NCBI GenBank assembly: GCA_027579435.1 | Contig: JANBPK010000755.1 | Span: 78,390-142,389 of the forward strand | Reading direction: 5' to 3' | DNA from: Candolleomyces eurysporus | Taxonomy: Eukaryota; Basidiomycota; Agaricomycetes; Agaricales; Psathyrellaceae | Length of the DNA stretch: 64,000 nucleotides | Part shown: positions 12,521 to 24,039 of the stretch, piece by piece | How positions within the stretch are numbered: the first letter of the stretch is position 1 | Layout of the letters: each line of letters opens with the position of its first letter | Made by a program: the position numbers and the translations under genes | The notes under the pieces: generated by a model | What the model saw: the letters and a program-made list of their open reading frames with translations, nothing else | What the model was told of the DNA's origin: nothing | Database searches by the model: none

Positions 12521-14252
12521 ATGGACTTATCCGAGGACCAGATTATCATTGTCGGGGAGATGGTGAAGGAGTGGTCAAATGAAGAGGTCAGACATATACA
12601 CGAATTGGATGTGGCGAATGCTGACCTTGTTGCACTAGTACGTTGCGTGTGGGTTCAGTCCTCATCACCCGAAATACTGTGCTATGTTGACGCGACCTCA
12701 AATTTACAGTGGGAGGCTATTGTGCGTTCGTAAGCACCTTCCAGCTTCCCTCCATGCGAAGCTTCTCAAAGATACTTCAAGCTGTACTATTGCGCCTTGA
12801 CGTTCGACAAGGAAGTATGCAATCCTCCCGTTTATGCTTTGAGATCCCCGCTTACGGTTTCTTGTCAGGTGTCTGCAATATGGGCGCAGAAATGGAAACC
12901 AGGAAAGATACTATTTTTCGCCATAAAATACTCTAAAATCTTGGGTATTATATTCGACTTCCTCTGTGAGTTCCAGTTCGCCGACCGTACCGTTTGGTTC
13001 ATTGATGAAGTCGAGACTAGGCAACTGGCGTCTTCACATTCCGTTCGATCACAAGGTACGACCCGGTCGGCATTTGGAGACCCTCCTCCCTTAAGTTGAT
13101 GACTACTTGCTATAGGCCTGCGCGGCGTTCGACAGGTGTATCGGAGGTTCGAACTCTCCAATTTTTCGTACCTGGCCGTGGCTGACAGTACGTCAGTTTT
13201 CCTTAGGATCTGTGCCTATGCCTCTGAAAGTACAGCATCTTTTGAATCCATTTTACGTGTATGCGTATTAACGAGATCGAGCCTAGTTTCTCTATGGCTT
13301 TGTCTGTATGCCCTCCTTGGAGCTAGACATCGCTATCTCATATTGCTAGCAACGGTGTTTGTGGTAACCTCATTTTAGCGCTGTAATCCTACTGTCAGTG
13401 GCTCACGGCCGTCCTCCAGGGTCTCTCCGTGCCATTAGAGGTCTTTCAAATCCTGATCAATACGCCATCAAGCCCTTTCAACCAATGTGAGTGTTGGCTA
13501 CGACCAAAGGCGTCGCTACGCTCAGCTTCCACATCACTCCAGATCTATACGTCCCCTCCACCCAGTTCGATCAGGAACTTGGGTATGGCTGTTCGGTCGA
13601 GGAGTTTGATGCTCCCAATTTCTTCTGGGAAAGATATATTCTTATTATAGTCCGAACAGCAGGCACGCCATATTGCTTTTCTGATCCTTGGAATCTACTA
13701 ATCGATAGGTGCTCCGTCCGTTTGATCTAGTGGGTGCCATCCTTGGATTGACTGTCATGCTTTTGCGCTATCGCAATCAGAATGGTGCCTTTATAAAAGT
13801 AATCCGCCGCGATGGTGGCATATACTACCTGAGCACACTTGGTACGTAGCTGCATCGGGTCTTCAAGTGTTTGCCGGTTGAACTCATGGAGAACCTACAT
13901 CGCAGTGCTTCGTATCGTCCATCTGGGGATTAGTACGGTATCTAAGCCGGTGCGTTTGCTACAGGACTATCGCTTTGTTGACACCGCTCAAGCCCTCCCA
14001 AAGTCTCCAGATAGATATGAAATTGTCGGGAGACTAGCAGAGCTTTTGATTCCAATCTTCGCCCTCCAGTTACTCCTCAACATGCAAACGATCAATGATT
14101 CTGGAACTCGGAAAATCGTCTCAACTTTAATCTTTGCCGATTCTCCAGGTGGAAGCCCTGAATCTGATCGGTACGCGAATGAGGACGATAATGTTGACGT
14201 ACAACAGGAGGAGCACGAGTTGCATGCATCTAAGCAGGGGACGAAGGCATAA
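12521..14252 (+). CDS. DUF6533-domain multipass membrane protein
   Basis: This gene belongs to the DUF6533 family of agaricomycete membrane proteins, often found next to DUF6534 genes; function unknown. The start ATG 12521 (MDLSEDQIIIVGEM) leads through small exons to the diagnostic DUF6533 block, LYYCALTFDKE joined to VSAIWAQKWKPGKILFFAIKY at 12868-12935. Further exons give LCLYALLGARHRYLILLATV (13311), FHITPDLYVPSTQFDQELGY (13530) and FDLVGAILGLTVMLLRYRNQN. Then come GAFIKVIRRDGGIYYLSTL (13800) and the last exon with YEIVGRLAELLIPIFALQLLL. The tail is acidic and ends KQGTKA. The RDG-IYY element followed by a hydrophobic helix is typical of the family C-terminus. Some internal joins around 13090-13200 are uncertain. 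Confidence 0.8.
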
Positions 14253-14987
14253 GAGATGAACAAGGAACAAGGGATGTTGAAGTAGGTTAGCGATCGCGTC
14301 GGCTGTCGTAGTAAGTAACGCAACTCCATCTGAGCTTCTGCAAAACTATCATGGATGAATATTCACGATGCGTCTGGGATGGGACGAGAGGAAGATTAAT
14401 ATGTACAGGGCTATTCAGCCGAAATTAATGTTTGATAGGATAGTGCGCTAGTAGATGAATTTCATTAATGTGACCGTTGACCGTTGACAGAAGAAAGGAC
14501 TTGGCCAGGGGTGAGAGATTAACCGAATTTAGCTTGCGTCTCGAACTCTCATGCTCCTCATTCCAACGCTGGTACAGGGAGGCATGGCTCTGCTGGTCCT
14601 AGATGAGAATTGGACTCGAGCGCTCGGCTGATTTGCCTGGGAACAATTTGATGGTGATGGCGGTTGCTTTCTTCCACCATCGGTCAACCACTGTCTCTTT
14701 AGTTTTGGTAGGCGGCGGCACTGATGGTGTCACAGCGGGTCTTCTCCGGCATACGCGTCATGACCGGAGAGACAACCGATCTTCACCTCCGTTCGCGTCA
14801 TCCAAAGCATCCTCCGCGTCATTTCTATTGTATATCATTCAAGCACGATTAGCAAGGCGTGCCTGCACACAACCTCCGTGAATGGCGTGCTAGGTAGAAG
14901 CTGAGAGGGTCATAATCTTGCTCGGGCGTGTCTCTTGCCCTTCCACTTCCTCTCCTCTCAATCTTCTTGCTGATACCAACCTCAAGA
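14253..14987. other. Intergenic, no gene seen
   Basis: This is the 3' flank of the DUF6533 gene and the promoter side of the TauD-like gene. Short open frames exist on both strands but none carries a recognisable motif or plausible splice structure. Confidence 0.5.
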
Positions 14988-16598
14988 ATGGCACCATCCG
15001 TCGCCGAATCCCAACAACCGGCACGACCTACCGCTATCGAGGCTGCAAAACCAGCCGGCAAGTTCACCGTGAAGGCTGATCCAGTAGGTTTCGTTCCCAT
15101 ACACCTGTTCCCTATACTGATGAACAACCCAGTCGTACGAATACAACAAGTATCTCCCGTACCAAGAGACATTCGGGAAGGAAGAACCTCTCCAGTACTT
15201 TGGTATGTCATCTTCACTACCCGATTGGCTCTCCCTCTCATCTCCGTGATTCCGTTTCTGCAAGACCATGTTGATCCTGCGTCCCGAGCCGACCCAGCCA
15301 AGCCCAACCTCCTTACAGCCGACGCCAAACTCCACCATCTGAGCCCGTACCTTGGAACTGAAGTCTCTGGAGTCCAGCTGTCGAAGCTTTCGAACGAGGG
15401 GCTGGACGAGCTCGCGCTGTTCGTTGCTGAGCGGAAGTTTGTCGTCTTTCGTGACCAAGATCTGAAGGATGTTAGTCCCGACCAGCAGCTGGAGTTCGTT
15501 ACGTGAGTCCTCTTTTTTGCTTCATCCGGAACTTCGCTGTCTGACGATTAGGCTACCTGCTTAGACATTTTGGACCTCCCCACGTTCATCCTATCGCCGT
15601 CAACGTCGAGGAATACCCTGCCCTTGCTGTTGGTACGTACCGAACGTGCCGCCGTTGTGGAGATCGTTTCACTGATCGGCACGGTCTCAAGTCTATCGGG
15701 ATGAGGAACGTCCAGGTTTCAACGACTACCTTGTTGGCACACAGATCAACCACACCGGCTGGCACTCCGATGTTTCGTATGAGAAACAACCGCCCGGCAC
15801 CACGTTCTTCTACATCGTTGATGGCGTATGTTTACACCATCTGTCCTTTCGTCCACATCAACCCGTGCTCATTGGCCTATCCTTCTAGCCTGAGTCCGGA
15901 GGCGACACGCTCTTCCTCTCCTCAGTTGAAGCCTACAACCGACTCTCGCCAGAATTCAAGAAGCGATTGATAGGGTTGAAAGCGGTCCATACAGCTGTGC
16001 CACAAGCGGAGAGTGCGGCAAAGAGAGGGCTACCAATTAGGCGGGACCCTGTTGAGACCGAGGTCCGTTCGTTAGATCTTCCGCTCCGCTTGCCCTTATC
16101 CTAACCTCTGAACTTCTCGTCCCGCTCTTGCCTCTGTAGCATCCCATCGTTCGCGTCCACCCCGTAACCAAGGAGAAAGCTTTGTTCATCAATCCTGGGT
16201 TCACGACTCGCATTGTCGGCTTCAAGAAAGAAGAATCGGATGCACTGTTAGGATTCCTGTTCGACCATATCGCGAAGGGTGCCGACTTCCATGTGAGGGC
16301 GAGCTATAGGCCGGGGAGCGTTGCGATTTGGGTGAGTGATTCTCCATCTCAACTCCGTTCTACTGTTCTCCAGTAATTTGGCATACTCTTCCTGTGCTAT
16401 CGTCGGTGTTCTGTGACTCGCTTCCCCTTGTCTTTGCGTTGTTGGCCTAGGTCCAAGCATTACTAACGGTGTTTCTGTCCCTAGGATAACCGCGTCACTG
16501 CTCACTCAGCAATCCCCGACTTCGACCGCAAGATCAGAAGACATCATATTCGACTCACCCCTCAAGCTGAGAAGCCGATTCCCGCTGAAGAGATCTAA
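14988..16598 (+). CDS. TauD/TfdA-type alpha-ketoglutarate-dependent dioxygenase
   Basis: A Fe(II)/2-oxoglutarate dioxygenase of the taurine/sulfonate family, related to yeast Jlp1, which releases sulfite from sulfonates for sulfur assimilation. The substrate here is inferred from the family only. The start is ATG 14988 (MAPSVAESQQPARPT). Exons give SYEYNKYLPYQETFGKEEP, YLGTEVSGVQLSKL, LFVAERKFVVFRDQDL and HFGPPHVHPIAVNVEEYPAL. The metal-binding H-x-D is in INHTGWHSDVSYE (about 15750) and the distal histidine in DNRVTAHSAIPDF (about 16490). The 2-oxoglutarate arginine is in RRHHIRLTPQ near the C-terminus. All introns have normal GT..AG ends, no frame break is seen, and the total length suits the family. 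It appears functional. Confidence 0.9.
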
Positions 16599-17006
16599 CT
16601 TGTCCTGGTTTGTCGGTGTATGCTAATGAGAAGGACGTCGAGGCTATGGTGGTTGTATATTAGTTTCTGTGAATACGTATCGCCGCTTTGATCCCTAGAT
16701 ATTTCGGGTTTGAAGAGACCGTGTCAGAGAGTCATAGCTTGTCCGACATCACAGGCTCAAACCGTCTGCAAACCATTTCTATGTCTTTTGCAGGAATTCT
16801 TGCTTGTTTGGCGTGTGGTTTTGTTATCGGGAATGGCAAACAAGGGCAATCATCGGGCTTATCATCGACGACATCGATCTCATCCCTCTGCGCCGAACTT
16901 CGAGGATTTGTCATGAGCGGTGAGTCGTGGATCATGGTGGGCGTACCTGCCTCTGAAACCTCTACTAGATGAACCTGACTTCAGCTCTTTGTACCGCCCG
17001 CAATAT
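16599..17006. other. Spacer between TauD-like and F-box genes
   Basis: Contains the 3' flank of the TauD-like gene and the promoter of the F-box gene. An open frame at 16688-16972 has a hydrophobic stretch but no start context or homology that I recognise. Confidence 0.4.
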
Positions 17007-18545
17007 ATGGAACTCACTACCGCCAAACGCGACAAGGTCGATTATGCCCAACGGCTCGTAGAGATACAGGACCACATCCGTCGTTTGCAAGCGGAAGAAG
17101 AGGAGTTGGAAGCAAGTTTATCCCGCTGCGACCGGATCTTAGCGCCTTTCCGACTAGTGCCAGACGATCTGCTGCACGAAATATTCACGCGATGTCTCCA
17201 TCCAGAGAAGGAGATCGCGGTAAAACTGTCCTGGACACATGCACCTCTTCTCCTGATGCATGTTTGTAGGAGATGGAGAATAGTAGCGACGGAGTGCGCA
17301 GTCCTCTGGAAGTATACTCACATTTCCGTGCAAGAGGACACGGGGGTCGGAGTGGCCAGGATGAACCATATGGCGGATCTCCTCGTAAAGTCGGCAACAC
17401 CTCCTTTTAACCTTCGCATCACCTGGCCAAACAACCGTTTTCTCAGGAATGATTTCTTTGTCCGCGTCGGTGAATCCATCACTGGGTTAGGCTTGCGCAA
17501 GATCCCAATAGTGACCCTTATCTCGCTCCCATCCGGGTTATTCCCTCGCCTTGAACGTCTCTTCGTCTCCTGCTCACAGACATCTGGGTGGGAACAATTC
17601 AGGTCATTGTACAGCATTCAAGCATTTGCTGGGTCCCCTTGTTTGCGTCGGGTGGCGCTCTGCAGCTGGTTCTTCGAAGGGAAGACCGACAGCGCTGCCA
17701 TACGTATCGCACTCCCCTGGCCCCAACTCACCCACATTCACAATCGAGAAGCCACCTATAGTAACATGGGCGTCGTTTCTTACTTCATGCATCACCTTCC
17801 ACATTCCACCAACCTCCGTTACTTGCGATTCTCGGTCCCTAAGAACACCGACAGGGACTTAGACCGGCTTCCGACAATTTCCCTGTCCAATTTAGAAGGG
17901 CTTTGCATGGAGTTTGAGGATCGATATCACCTTTATTCCCTGCGATTCCTACGCAAGTTGGACATCCCGAATCTCAAATCCCTGCGCCTGGAAGGAGAGG
18001 ACTGCGACTTGCCGGCGTCCGATTCAAATGATCAATACGACGAGCTGCAGATGAAGATGTCCTCGCTCAGCAGTCTCATTCACTTTTCCCTTCATTTCGG
18101 CGAGATGGCAGTCGCGATGTTCAAGCTTTTCCTCCAGTGTGCACCGAATGCCGAGATTCTCGACTCAAACATCGGTCTGTATTCTGGAAGTGCAGACAAC
18201 CATCTGTTGGAGCAACTAGAATGGGGATCAACACCGGACGCTAGACTGCTGCCTCGATTACATACACTTATTCTACGCCCATGGGTGTTTGACTCATCGA
18301 GAGCCGGAGACCATTTTGATCGTCTCATACGCTCTCGGATGAATCGCGACTTGCCAGAGGAACGTCTCGGAAAGGTGGTCATTTACACGGAGACTCATCG
18401 CCGGGTGAGTCGCAACGTGGTGCAAGAGTATGTTGATCTGGGGACTTTGGAGTTTGAGGAGCACCTGGTGGAGGACGAAGAAGATTCGTATGATTGGATG
18501 AAGGATGACCCTGCTCTTCATGATTGGTACGAGATTCAATGTTAA
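17007..18545 (+). CDS. F-box domain protein, single exon
   Basis: A substrate adaptor of the SCF ubiquitin-ligase type. The first in-frame ATG is 17007 (MELTTAKRDKVDYAQ). The upstream extension in the same frame would need a GTG start at 16920 and is rejected. A short coiled-coil (about residues 8-40, QDHIRRLQAEEEELEASLSR) precedes the F-box-like motif FRLVPDDLLHEIFTRCL, then HVCRRWRIVATECAVLWKYT. This coil-F-box layout is the standard form of the large basidiomycete F-box families. The remainder holds weak leucine-rich stretches (LRYLRFSVPKN, LRKLDIPNLKSLRLEGED), as expected of a substrate-binding region. The acidic tail ends WYEIQC. The frame is intact over 513 codons, in contrast to the broken F-box gene at 63.4 kb. 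Confidence 0.88.
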   Translation: MELTTAKRDKVDYAQRLVEIQDHIRRLQAEEEELEASLSRCDRILAPFRLVPDDLLHEIFTRCLHPEKEIAVKLSWTHAPLLLMHVCRRWRIVATECAVLWKYTHISVQEDTGVGVARMNHMADLLVKSATPPFNLRITWPNNRFLRNDFFVRVGESITGLGLRKIPIVTLISLPSGLFPRLERLFVSCSQTSGWEQFRSLYSIQAFAGSPCLRRVALCSWFFEGKTDSAAIRIALPWPQLTHIHNREATYSNMGVVSYFMHHLPHSTNLRYLRFSVPKNTDRDLDRLPTISLSNLEGLCMEFEDRYHLYSLRFLRKLDIPNLKSLRLEGEDCDLPASDSNDQYDELQMKMSSLSSLIHFSLHFGEMAVAMFKLFLQCAPNAEILDSNIGLYSGSADNHLLEQLEWGSTPDARLLPRLHTLILRPWVFDSSRAGDHFDRLIRSRMNRDLPEERLGKVVIYTETHRRVSRNVVQEYVDLGTLEFEEHLVEDEEDSYDWMKDDPALHDWYEIQC

Positions 18546-19360
18546 TAGCAACGCTCGTATACTTTCAATTGTCGTATTGAAATTTGATAGTGATGATTAT
18601 TGTTTGCCGCATGGGCCAATGAGACATTGATTCTATGTGAAGGAGCGACCAACACTTGGGAGTCCAGTCGTTGACAAAGGTCGTCACACTGACCATCGAC
18701 AATCTGAAAAATATGCGAGAACTCTCAGGTAGTGAAGGAGAATCACGGAAGAGATGGCGATTGACACTGTATAACAGTATGTGTATTTGAGCCAGAAAAC
18801 GAAACGTGGTAGATAACTTGATAGATAAGATAGCTTTCCAACCTCAAATGATTTTCATTTTCTATGTCTTGGCCTGAATATTTAGTTACATTGACCGACG
18901 CACGGAAACAAGATGGTGAGGATATAGGCGCTGCACAAAAGTAGGCGAGTACGTGTCGAATGTGAACAGGAGGAACAGAAACAGCGAAGAGGGGAGAACA
19001 AGAGAGAAGGCAGCAGGAAGGTACCATGGATCGACATCACGACGCCATCGTTTCCTCCACGCCCCTCTGATACTGGCGTCCTCGCCCCAACTCACGAGTC
19101 CGCCTTTCCCTTTCTTTCCATCTTGATGGTGATGAATGGAGAGTGCTCGAATATGAACGTGAGGACTTGGAGGCGGTCGGTGACATGTTAAACCGCCAAT
19201 ATTCGAGAAATGAGTGAGCGTCGATGTCGCGTTGAATGGTGGTAACTCCATCCACTGCGCTCGGGCAGCAGAGTGGCGTAAACGAGTAGGCGGTCGTGTT
19301 TGCCACCGGTCGTCGGTGCTGCTAGGGTCTACCGATGACCCTGCCAGTGGTCAGGGTTAG

Positions 19361-19514
19361 TGGTGGTGAACGGGAGAGGGAGGGAGTTCAGCGTTCAGCG
19401 TTCATCGACTGTCGGTGATCGGTTGGGTTTGGTGGTGGTGAATGGGAGAGGGAGGGAGTTCAGCGTTCAGCGTTCATCGACTGTCGGTGATCGGTTGGGT
19501 TTGGTGGTGGTGAA
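19361..19514. repeat. 72-bp tandem repeat (two copies plus start of a third)
   Basis: The unit begins TGGTGGTGAACGGGAGAGGG at 19361, again at 19433 and again at 19505, exactly 72 bp apart. The first two units differ at one visible base and the third diverges after about ten bases. Because 72 is a multiple of three, one frame reads through as a repeated 24-residue peptide. I treat that as a by-product, since no gene context surrounds it. Confidence 0.85.
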
Positions 19515-20611
19515 CGTGAGGGGAACGGCCTTCGTCGGCGTTCAACGATGCTGGTGGTGCACCGGTCAGCGTACGTCGAGGTTCGATGGTACTGGTGGGG
19601 AGAGTGGCTCAGTTGGAGCCGCCGCTCGTTGTCGATCAGCGGTACTGGAGCTGGTGTCCCGGGGTTCGCGACATTGGCGGGTGGTGGAAGCAGTAAACCG
19701 GTGGGCGCGGGCGCTGCCGCTCGACGTTCACGGGAGGTGGTTGTGGTGAACCGGTGGGGACCGTTAGACGTTCGCGGGTGGTACTGGTGGTGGTAGTGAG
19801 CCGGTGGGTGCCGCCGCGCCCGTTCTTCGTTGCCCACCACAGCTCTCCGAGCGGGGAATCGTTCCTCGTTCGGATCGGGACCCCAACCGTCCTTCACCTT
19901 TCCAATNCCCCCCTTTCCAAACTCATTCCCTTCCGGTTTCGCCTTGCGACCCAACTGATCGCTATAATCGAGCAGTCAGTACAGTGCCAGGGGTTATCGA
20001 TACCCACTTACCTGGGGTATCGGTACCACGTCCTCGTCGTTAACGGCGGCGCCGACGGTGGTGGTGAGACGAGAGAAGGGCGATGGAACAGATCATCCAA
20101 AGTCGTCCCTCGATGTCGCCGTCCTCCACCTTTCATCCGCCCATTTTCCTTATTTCTTGTCCCTCGGCGTCACTGGCGTATTCGGAGTCGGCGGCTGTGT
20201 TTCATCCCCGTCGCTCGTCGTCGTAGTTTGGTGAGGTTGTGGTGGTCAAGAGAAGAGGCAGTGGTCGTGCCCACGACTAGTGGGGTGTCCAAATATTTGT
20301 ACACCACCCCGGTCGCGCAGAGCCCCAGAGATCCAAGGCTGTTAGTGGCGCAGTGGACCACACAAATTTTGACAGAGGTCAGTGGTGGCGTCTGTCGCTA
20401 CATTGACGATTGTATATGTTTTTTGCTAAAATTTGAGTGCGGTCGGTTCCAAGGATGAGCAGAAAAATGAAATGAAAAAAGGTACGTCGCGGGTATAGCT
20501 GAAAGCTGATAGGTAAGTGAGGACGGGTCGAGGTCCCAAGTTGTCACTCAGAAAATGGGGAAGGACGGCGAGATCTGTGTGCGCAAGGCGGGGGTCGTTA
20601 CTCCGCTAAAA

Positions 20612-20629
20612 GCGACTAGATCTAGTCGC
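20612..20629. repeat. Perfect 18-bp palindrome GCGACTAGATCTAGTCGC
   Basis: The 18 bases equal their own reverse complement. A near copy, GCGACTAGATCTAGGCG, lies at 20734-20750, preceded by CGCCTAG at about 20720, so the neighbourhood holds several arms of the same motif. It could be a two-fold symmetric protein-binding site or the remnant end of a small transposon. Confidence 0.7.
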
Positions 20630-20854
20630 CTCTGGCAGATGGGAAAGTTGAGATTTCCTACAGTTTTCATGCAGCGAAGAGGCAGTAAGTGCTGGGGAGA
20701 GAGATTGGCGTGTTAAACTCGCCTAGCCAAAAAGCGACTAGATCTAGGCGTGGCGTTGATTTGAGGGTTTCCGCGGCTGCTGGAGAAAAGAGTAAATCGT
20801 GGCGTTTTTGGGCCTAGAGCCAAAAGCAGTCCCTATAGGTGAGGTTGAAATGCG

Positions 20855-23496
20855 TTAATTTATTATTATTCTACGAATACAAGACGTTGAATGCGTGTTT
20901 GGAGCGGTGCTATCGATGCGACATTGAATATGAGATGGTTGAAAACAGCTAGTGCTACGTTTACCGATGAGCCCTAGAAGCATTAGGGTCGTTTGGAAGT
21001 CGAACATAGCTAGATGGGGGGGAATTTTCTTCGAAGAAACTCGTGGGGATGAAGATGTCGTGACAAAAGGTCGTCGCTCGTCGTCCTCCAATAATGGCTC
21101 ATTCGTCCCCTTTGATGTTGACCCCCTCGGCCCCTCTCCTTCATCACCATTATTAAAATCACTGCCGATACCTTTTGCATTACTACCATTCGATTTCTTT
21201 TGTATCGAGCATCGGGACGCGACGCTATGTCCCCCCTCCTGATCGGAATCTGAGTCAGAGTCCTGCTTCTCGACAATAAGCTCCTGCTCAATATCGCGCA
21301 GTTCGGTATTTCGTCTCCGCTTGGGGATCATCCTGTGCGGATGTGCTTCAGCAACGACATCCAGATCGACGAGAGTATCCAACATGAAGGCTAAGAGACC
21401 CGGATTATCCTTGAGGGATTGGAGGTCCGATCGGAGACCACTATACTTCTCGATAGTTGAGTTTGATATTCGAGCTCTGTGGCTCTCGAGCTGGTGGAAG
21501 ATACCGAATGGGGAGATGGGCTTCGTGCCTGCAATGCAGAGTAATCTTCAGCTATATGCCTCTCGTAGAAACCTTGTACGTAAATCACTCACGATAAATG
21601 ATCCCAAGGAGCGAGTTCCCAAAGCAAACAACAAAGACAATGCTCAAGAACGAGCCCAGACCACCAACTGTCGCTATCCCTGCGAGGGTGGACTTGTTCC
21701 GATAGTCTTGTATAACGGTCCACTCGCGAACGTAAAGTTGGCATGCGATTCGTAGCGTCGAAACGTTTGGTCCTATTGGCATATTTCGTGGATTGGCTAA
21801 ATTCGTTTCAGGCGTGATGTGTGGTATGTCGGCAATCATGAAGGTATTATACAACTGCTTGACTGATCAGAATTTGAAAGTCAGAAACATGATGGATGGT
21901 GAAGTAGCTCACGTCGAATAGCCCAAATGTCGATAACCCCTTTACTTTGAGCCGTTGCCTCACCATCAAATCCGCTACTCCGACCAAGTTCGATCCGGCG
22001 AAAAGAGAAGTAGGTCGCGTCGTCGAAAATACATCTTCAGTATTGTTGGTCAGTGTGAGGTAGACCGCCAGTGAGTTGAACAGCATGTCGGAGTGAGTGT
22101 TGAGTGACTGCCCTAGGGGCATGAGTCCCGTAAAGTTCGCCTCAAGAAAGAGGTTTGGACGGGTGTCAGCGAGACTGTTTGAAGTGAACGTGGAGAAGGA
22201 ATAGGCTTCGTCTGCGAGTGGTATCGACATTTGGTTGCAAAATAGCATAGAGATTATCAACATACCTGGAGGAATGGGAATGCGAGGTGGACAGTGAAAA
22301 ATGACGACCTCAAGGAGGCTCACATTCACGTATTGAGGGACCATATCTTGCGTAGCCTCAATGACGTTGCACTCGGGACCAAATGGACCTTGGGAGGAGT
22401 TCTTCCCCGCTGGAGTCCTCCACAGAGGCGTTAGCGAGATGGACTCACGGAGCGTTTGCGGAGCGCCCTCTTTCTTCTGCCACATCTATAGAAAAATACA
22501 ATGCTTAACGCAATTTTGAGACTCTAGCTTTGATGCGTACACACCACAATGATACCCCAAACGATGGGCGCTGTACTCCTGAAAGTCATGGGCAGGCTTT
22601 CACTGCGAAAGACTCTATTCGGTGTGAGGCCCATCTCACTGACAGGGTCAAGGACTATTTGGAAGAGACCAAAAGTTGCCAGACTTAATATGACAAGAAG
22701 CGCTAGAAGGCCACGAGGGAAGGATATCCAAAACGACTCTCCTCTGCGGACGACTGTTGTCAGTTCATGATGCGGGAAACGACCCAAAGTACGTACGGAA
22801 ACTTTTGCTCCCATATTTTCCTCCCAAAGAGAACATGGACTGGATACCTCCACCATGAAATCGGCGTTCCATCGCCAAGTTTCCGAAGCTTTTCCTGTCC
22901 CGGGCCGTCGCTAACTTGATCCCTCAAGATATCGATCCGCTGAAAAAACGTGCTCCCCCGAGCATCAACCAATTGAATCACCTTGATACACAAGAAGGCT
23001 GCAAGCGTAATCGTCAACAACCAAAACGTGAAGATCGCCGCTATGTGCTGTTTTGGCCACCATTGATAGTGTGCCACATATGGCAAGAATATTGTGATAC
23101 GACGAATGCCATCTGTATTTCGAATGAAATTAATCCCTCCTTCCCTTGCAAGCCAAGCCCGCGAACTCACAGGCTAACTCGAGAAGTGTCAGAAGGAGGT
23201 CCAACCAAGTGAATAAAGGCATGATTTGCGGTCCGAAAGCACTGAAACACGATTAGACAGACACGGTCACCTGGGGGGAAATTGCGGGCGTACCTGAGTA
23301 AGTGGTGTAAAACAGTCAAACCAAGTAATACAGCCGCTATTACTGCTTGGCCGTATATCTGGAGAGCCATTTCAACAGTGCCTGCCACCAGAATGCATCG
23401 TAAACAGAACAATCGAAGTGTTGAGCTCAATAGGATAGATGGAGTGCCTCTGAGAGAAACGCCAGGGACGCTTCTTGTCGAGTCAGTTGATACCAT
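20855..23496 (-). CDS. Uncharacterised multipass membrane protein
   Basis: A long multi-exon gene on the minus strand whose exons are rich in membrane helices. The first exon (from 23496) contains MALQIYGQAVIAAVLLGL and the next MPLFTWLDLLLTLLELA. Then follow PKQHIAAIFTFWLLTITLAA (about 23050), a charged stretch, and FPRGLLALLVILSLATFGLF (about 22700). A large, probably extracytoplasmic region comes next (FGPECNVIEATQDMVPQYVN), then LAGIATVGGLGSFLSIVFVV (21700) and the cytoplasmic segment GTKPISPFGIFHQLES. The tail is acidic and serine-rich. I know this GxKPxSPFG arrangement from uncharacterised agaricomycete proteins but no function. The exact start, joins and C-terminus (stop taken at 20855) are approximate. 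Confidence 0.6.
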
Positions 23497-24039
23497 GATG
23501 AGCAGGAGAGAATGCGAGCCCAGTCATCTCTGTCAGCCTTTGCTTTTTCAGGTGCTGGAAACGTGGTTCACCGACAGCAATGTGTCATGAATCCTGGGGG
23601 CGCATGCTTGACACGATCCGAGAAACCCCCTGCTGGGAAGGCGTTTATAATGTGACAAATTAAATGAAACCCGGCGCAGTCAATATGTCAGATATGCAAA
23701 TGAGCGCCCATTGCCGGAGCTTGAGCCTCAGAGGGTCCATTCCTCTTCTCCCTTCTAAGGTATCGGACACTCGTCAAGAGAAACGACCAGTGCAGTCTCT
23801 TTGGGTATACAAGACATCTGACCATGCGGTAAGGTCGTTTGTAGTCCCGTCAATTCTTCATTTTACATCTTGCACTGCCCACTGAGCCCTGAACACATGG
23901 TCTCCTCGTGGACGATCTAATTAACGGGATAGATCATGTCTTGAAATCATCGAAAACATAATTTCAACCACGATGCAGAGCCATGGTTTCAATGACACGA
24001 TTCCCAAGAGTCAATAATATGTCGTGCAGGCTACGCCGG
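23497..24039. other. Intergenic, nothing recognised
   Basis: Upstream flank of the membrane-protein gene and downstream flank of the PRP6 pseudogene. No coding exon, RNA gene or repeat is evident. Confidence 0.5.

Larger units (their letters stand above)
18546..20854. other. Non-coding region with minisatellite and palindromes
   Basis: No gene is supported. Open frames on the minus strand at 18886-19306 and both strands at 19360-20460 are long only because the DNA is G/C-rich or repetitive. The 72-bp repeat and the palindromes are listed separately. One ambiguous base followed by a C run sits at about 19906. Confidence 0.5.

Noticed and set aside
16688..16972. Plus-strand frame with a hydrophobic N-terminus upstream of the F-box gene
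   Set aside because: Hydrophobic stretch is short, no partner exon follows, and the frame overlaps the F-box gene's upstream region.
18743..19306. Overlapping minus-strand frames (MELPPFNATSTL..., MANTTAYSF...)
   Set aside because: Two unrelated frames overlap over most of their length, neither has recognisable domains or convincing splice sites.
19360..19954. Long open frames on both strands across the 72-bp repeat
   Set aside because: They stay open because the unit length is a multiple of three and the region is G/C-rich; no start context, introns or known motif.
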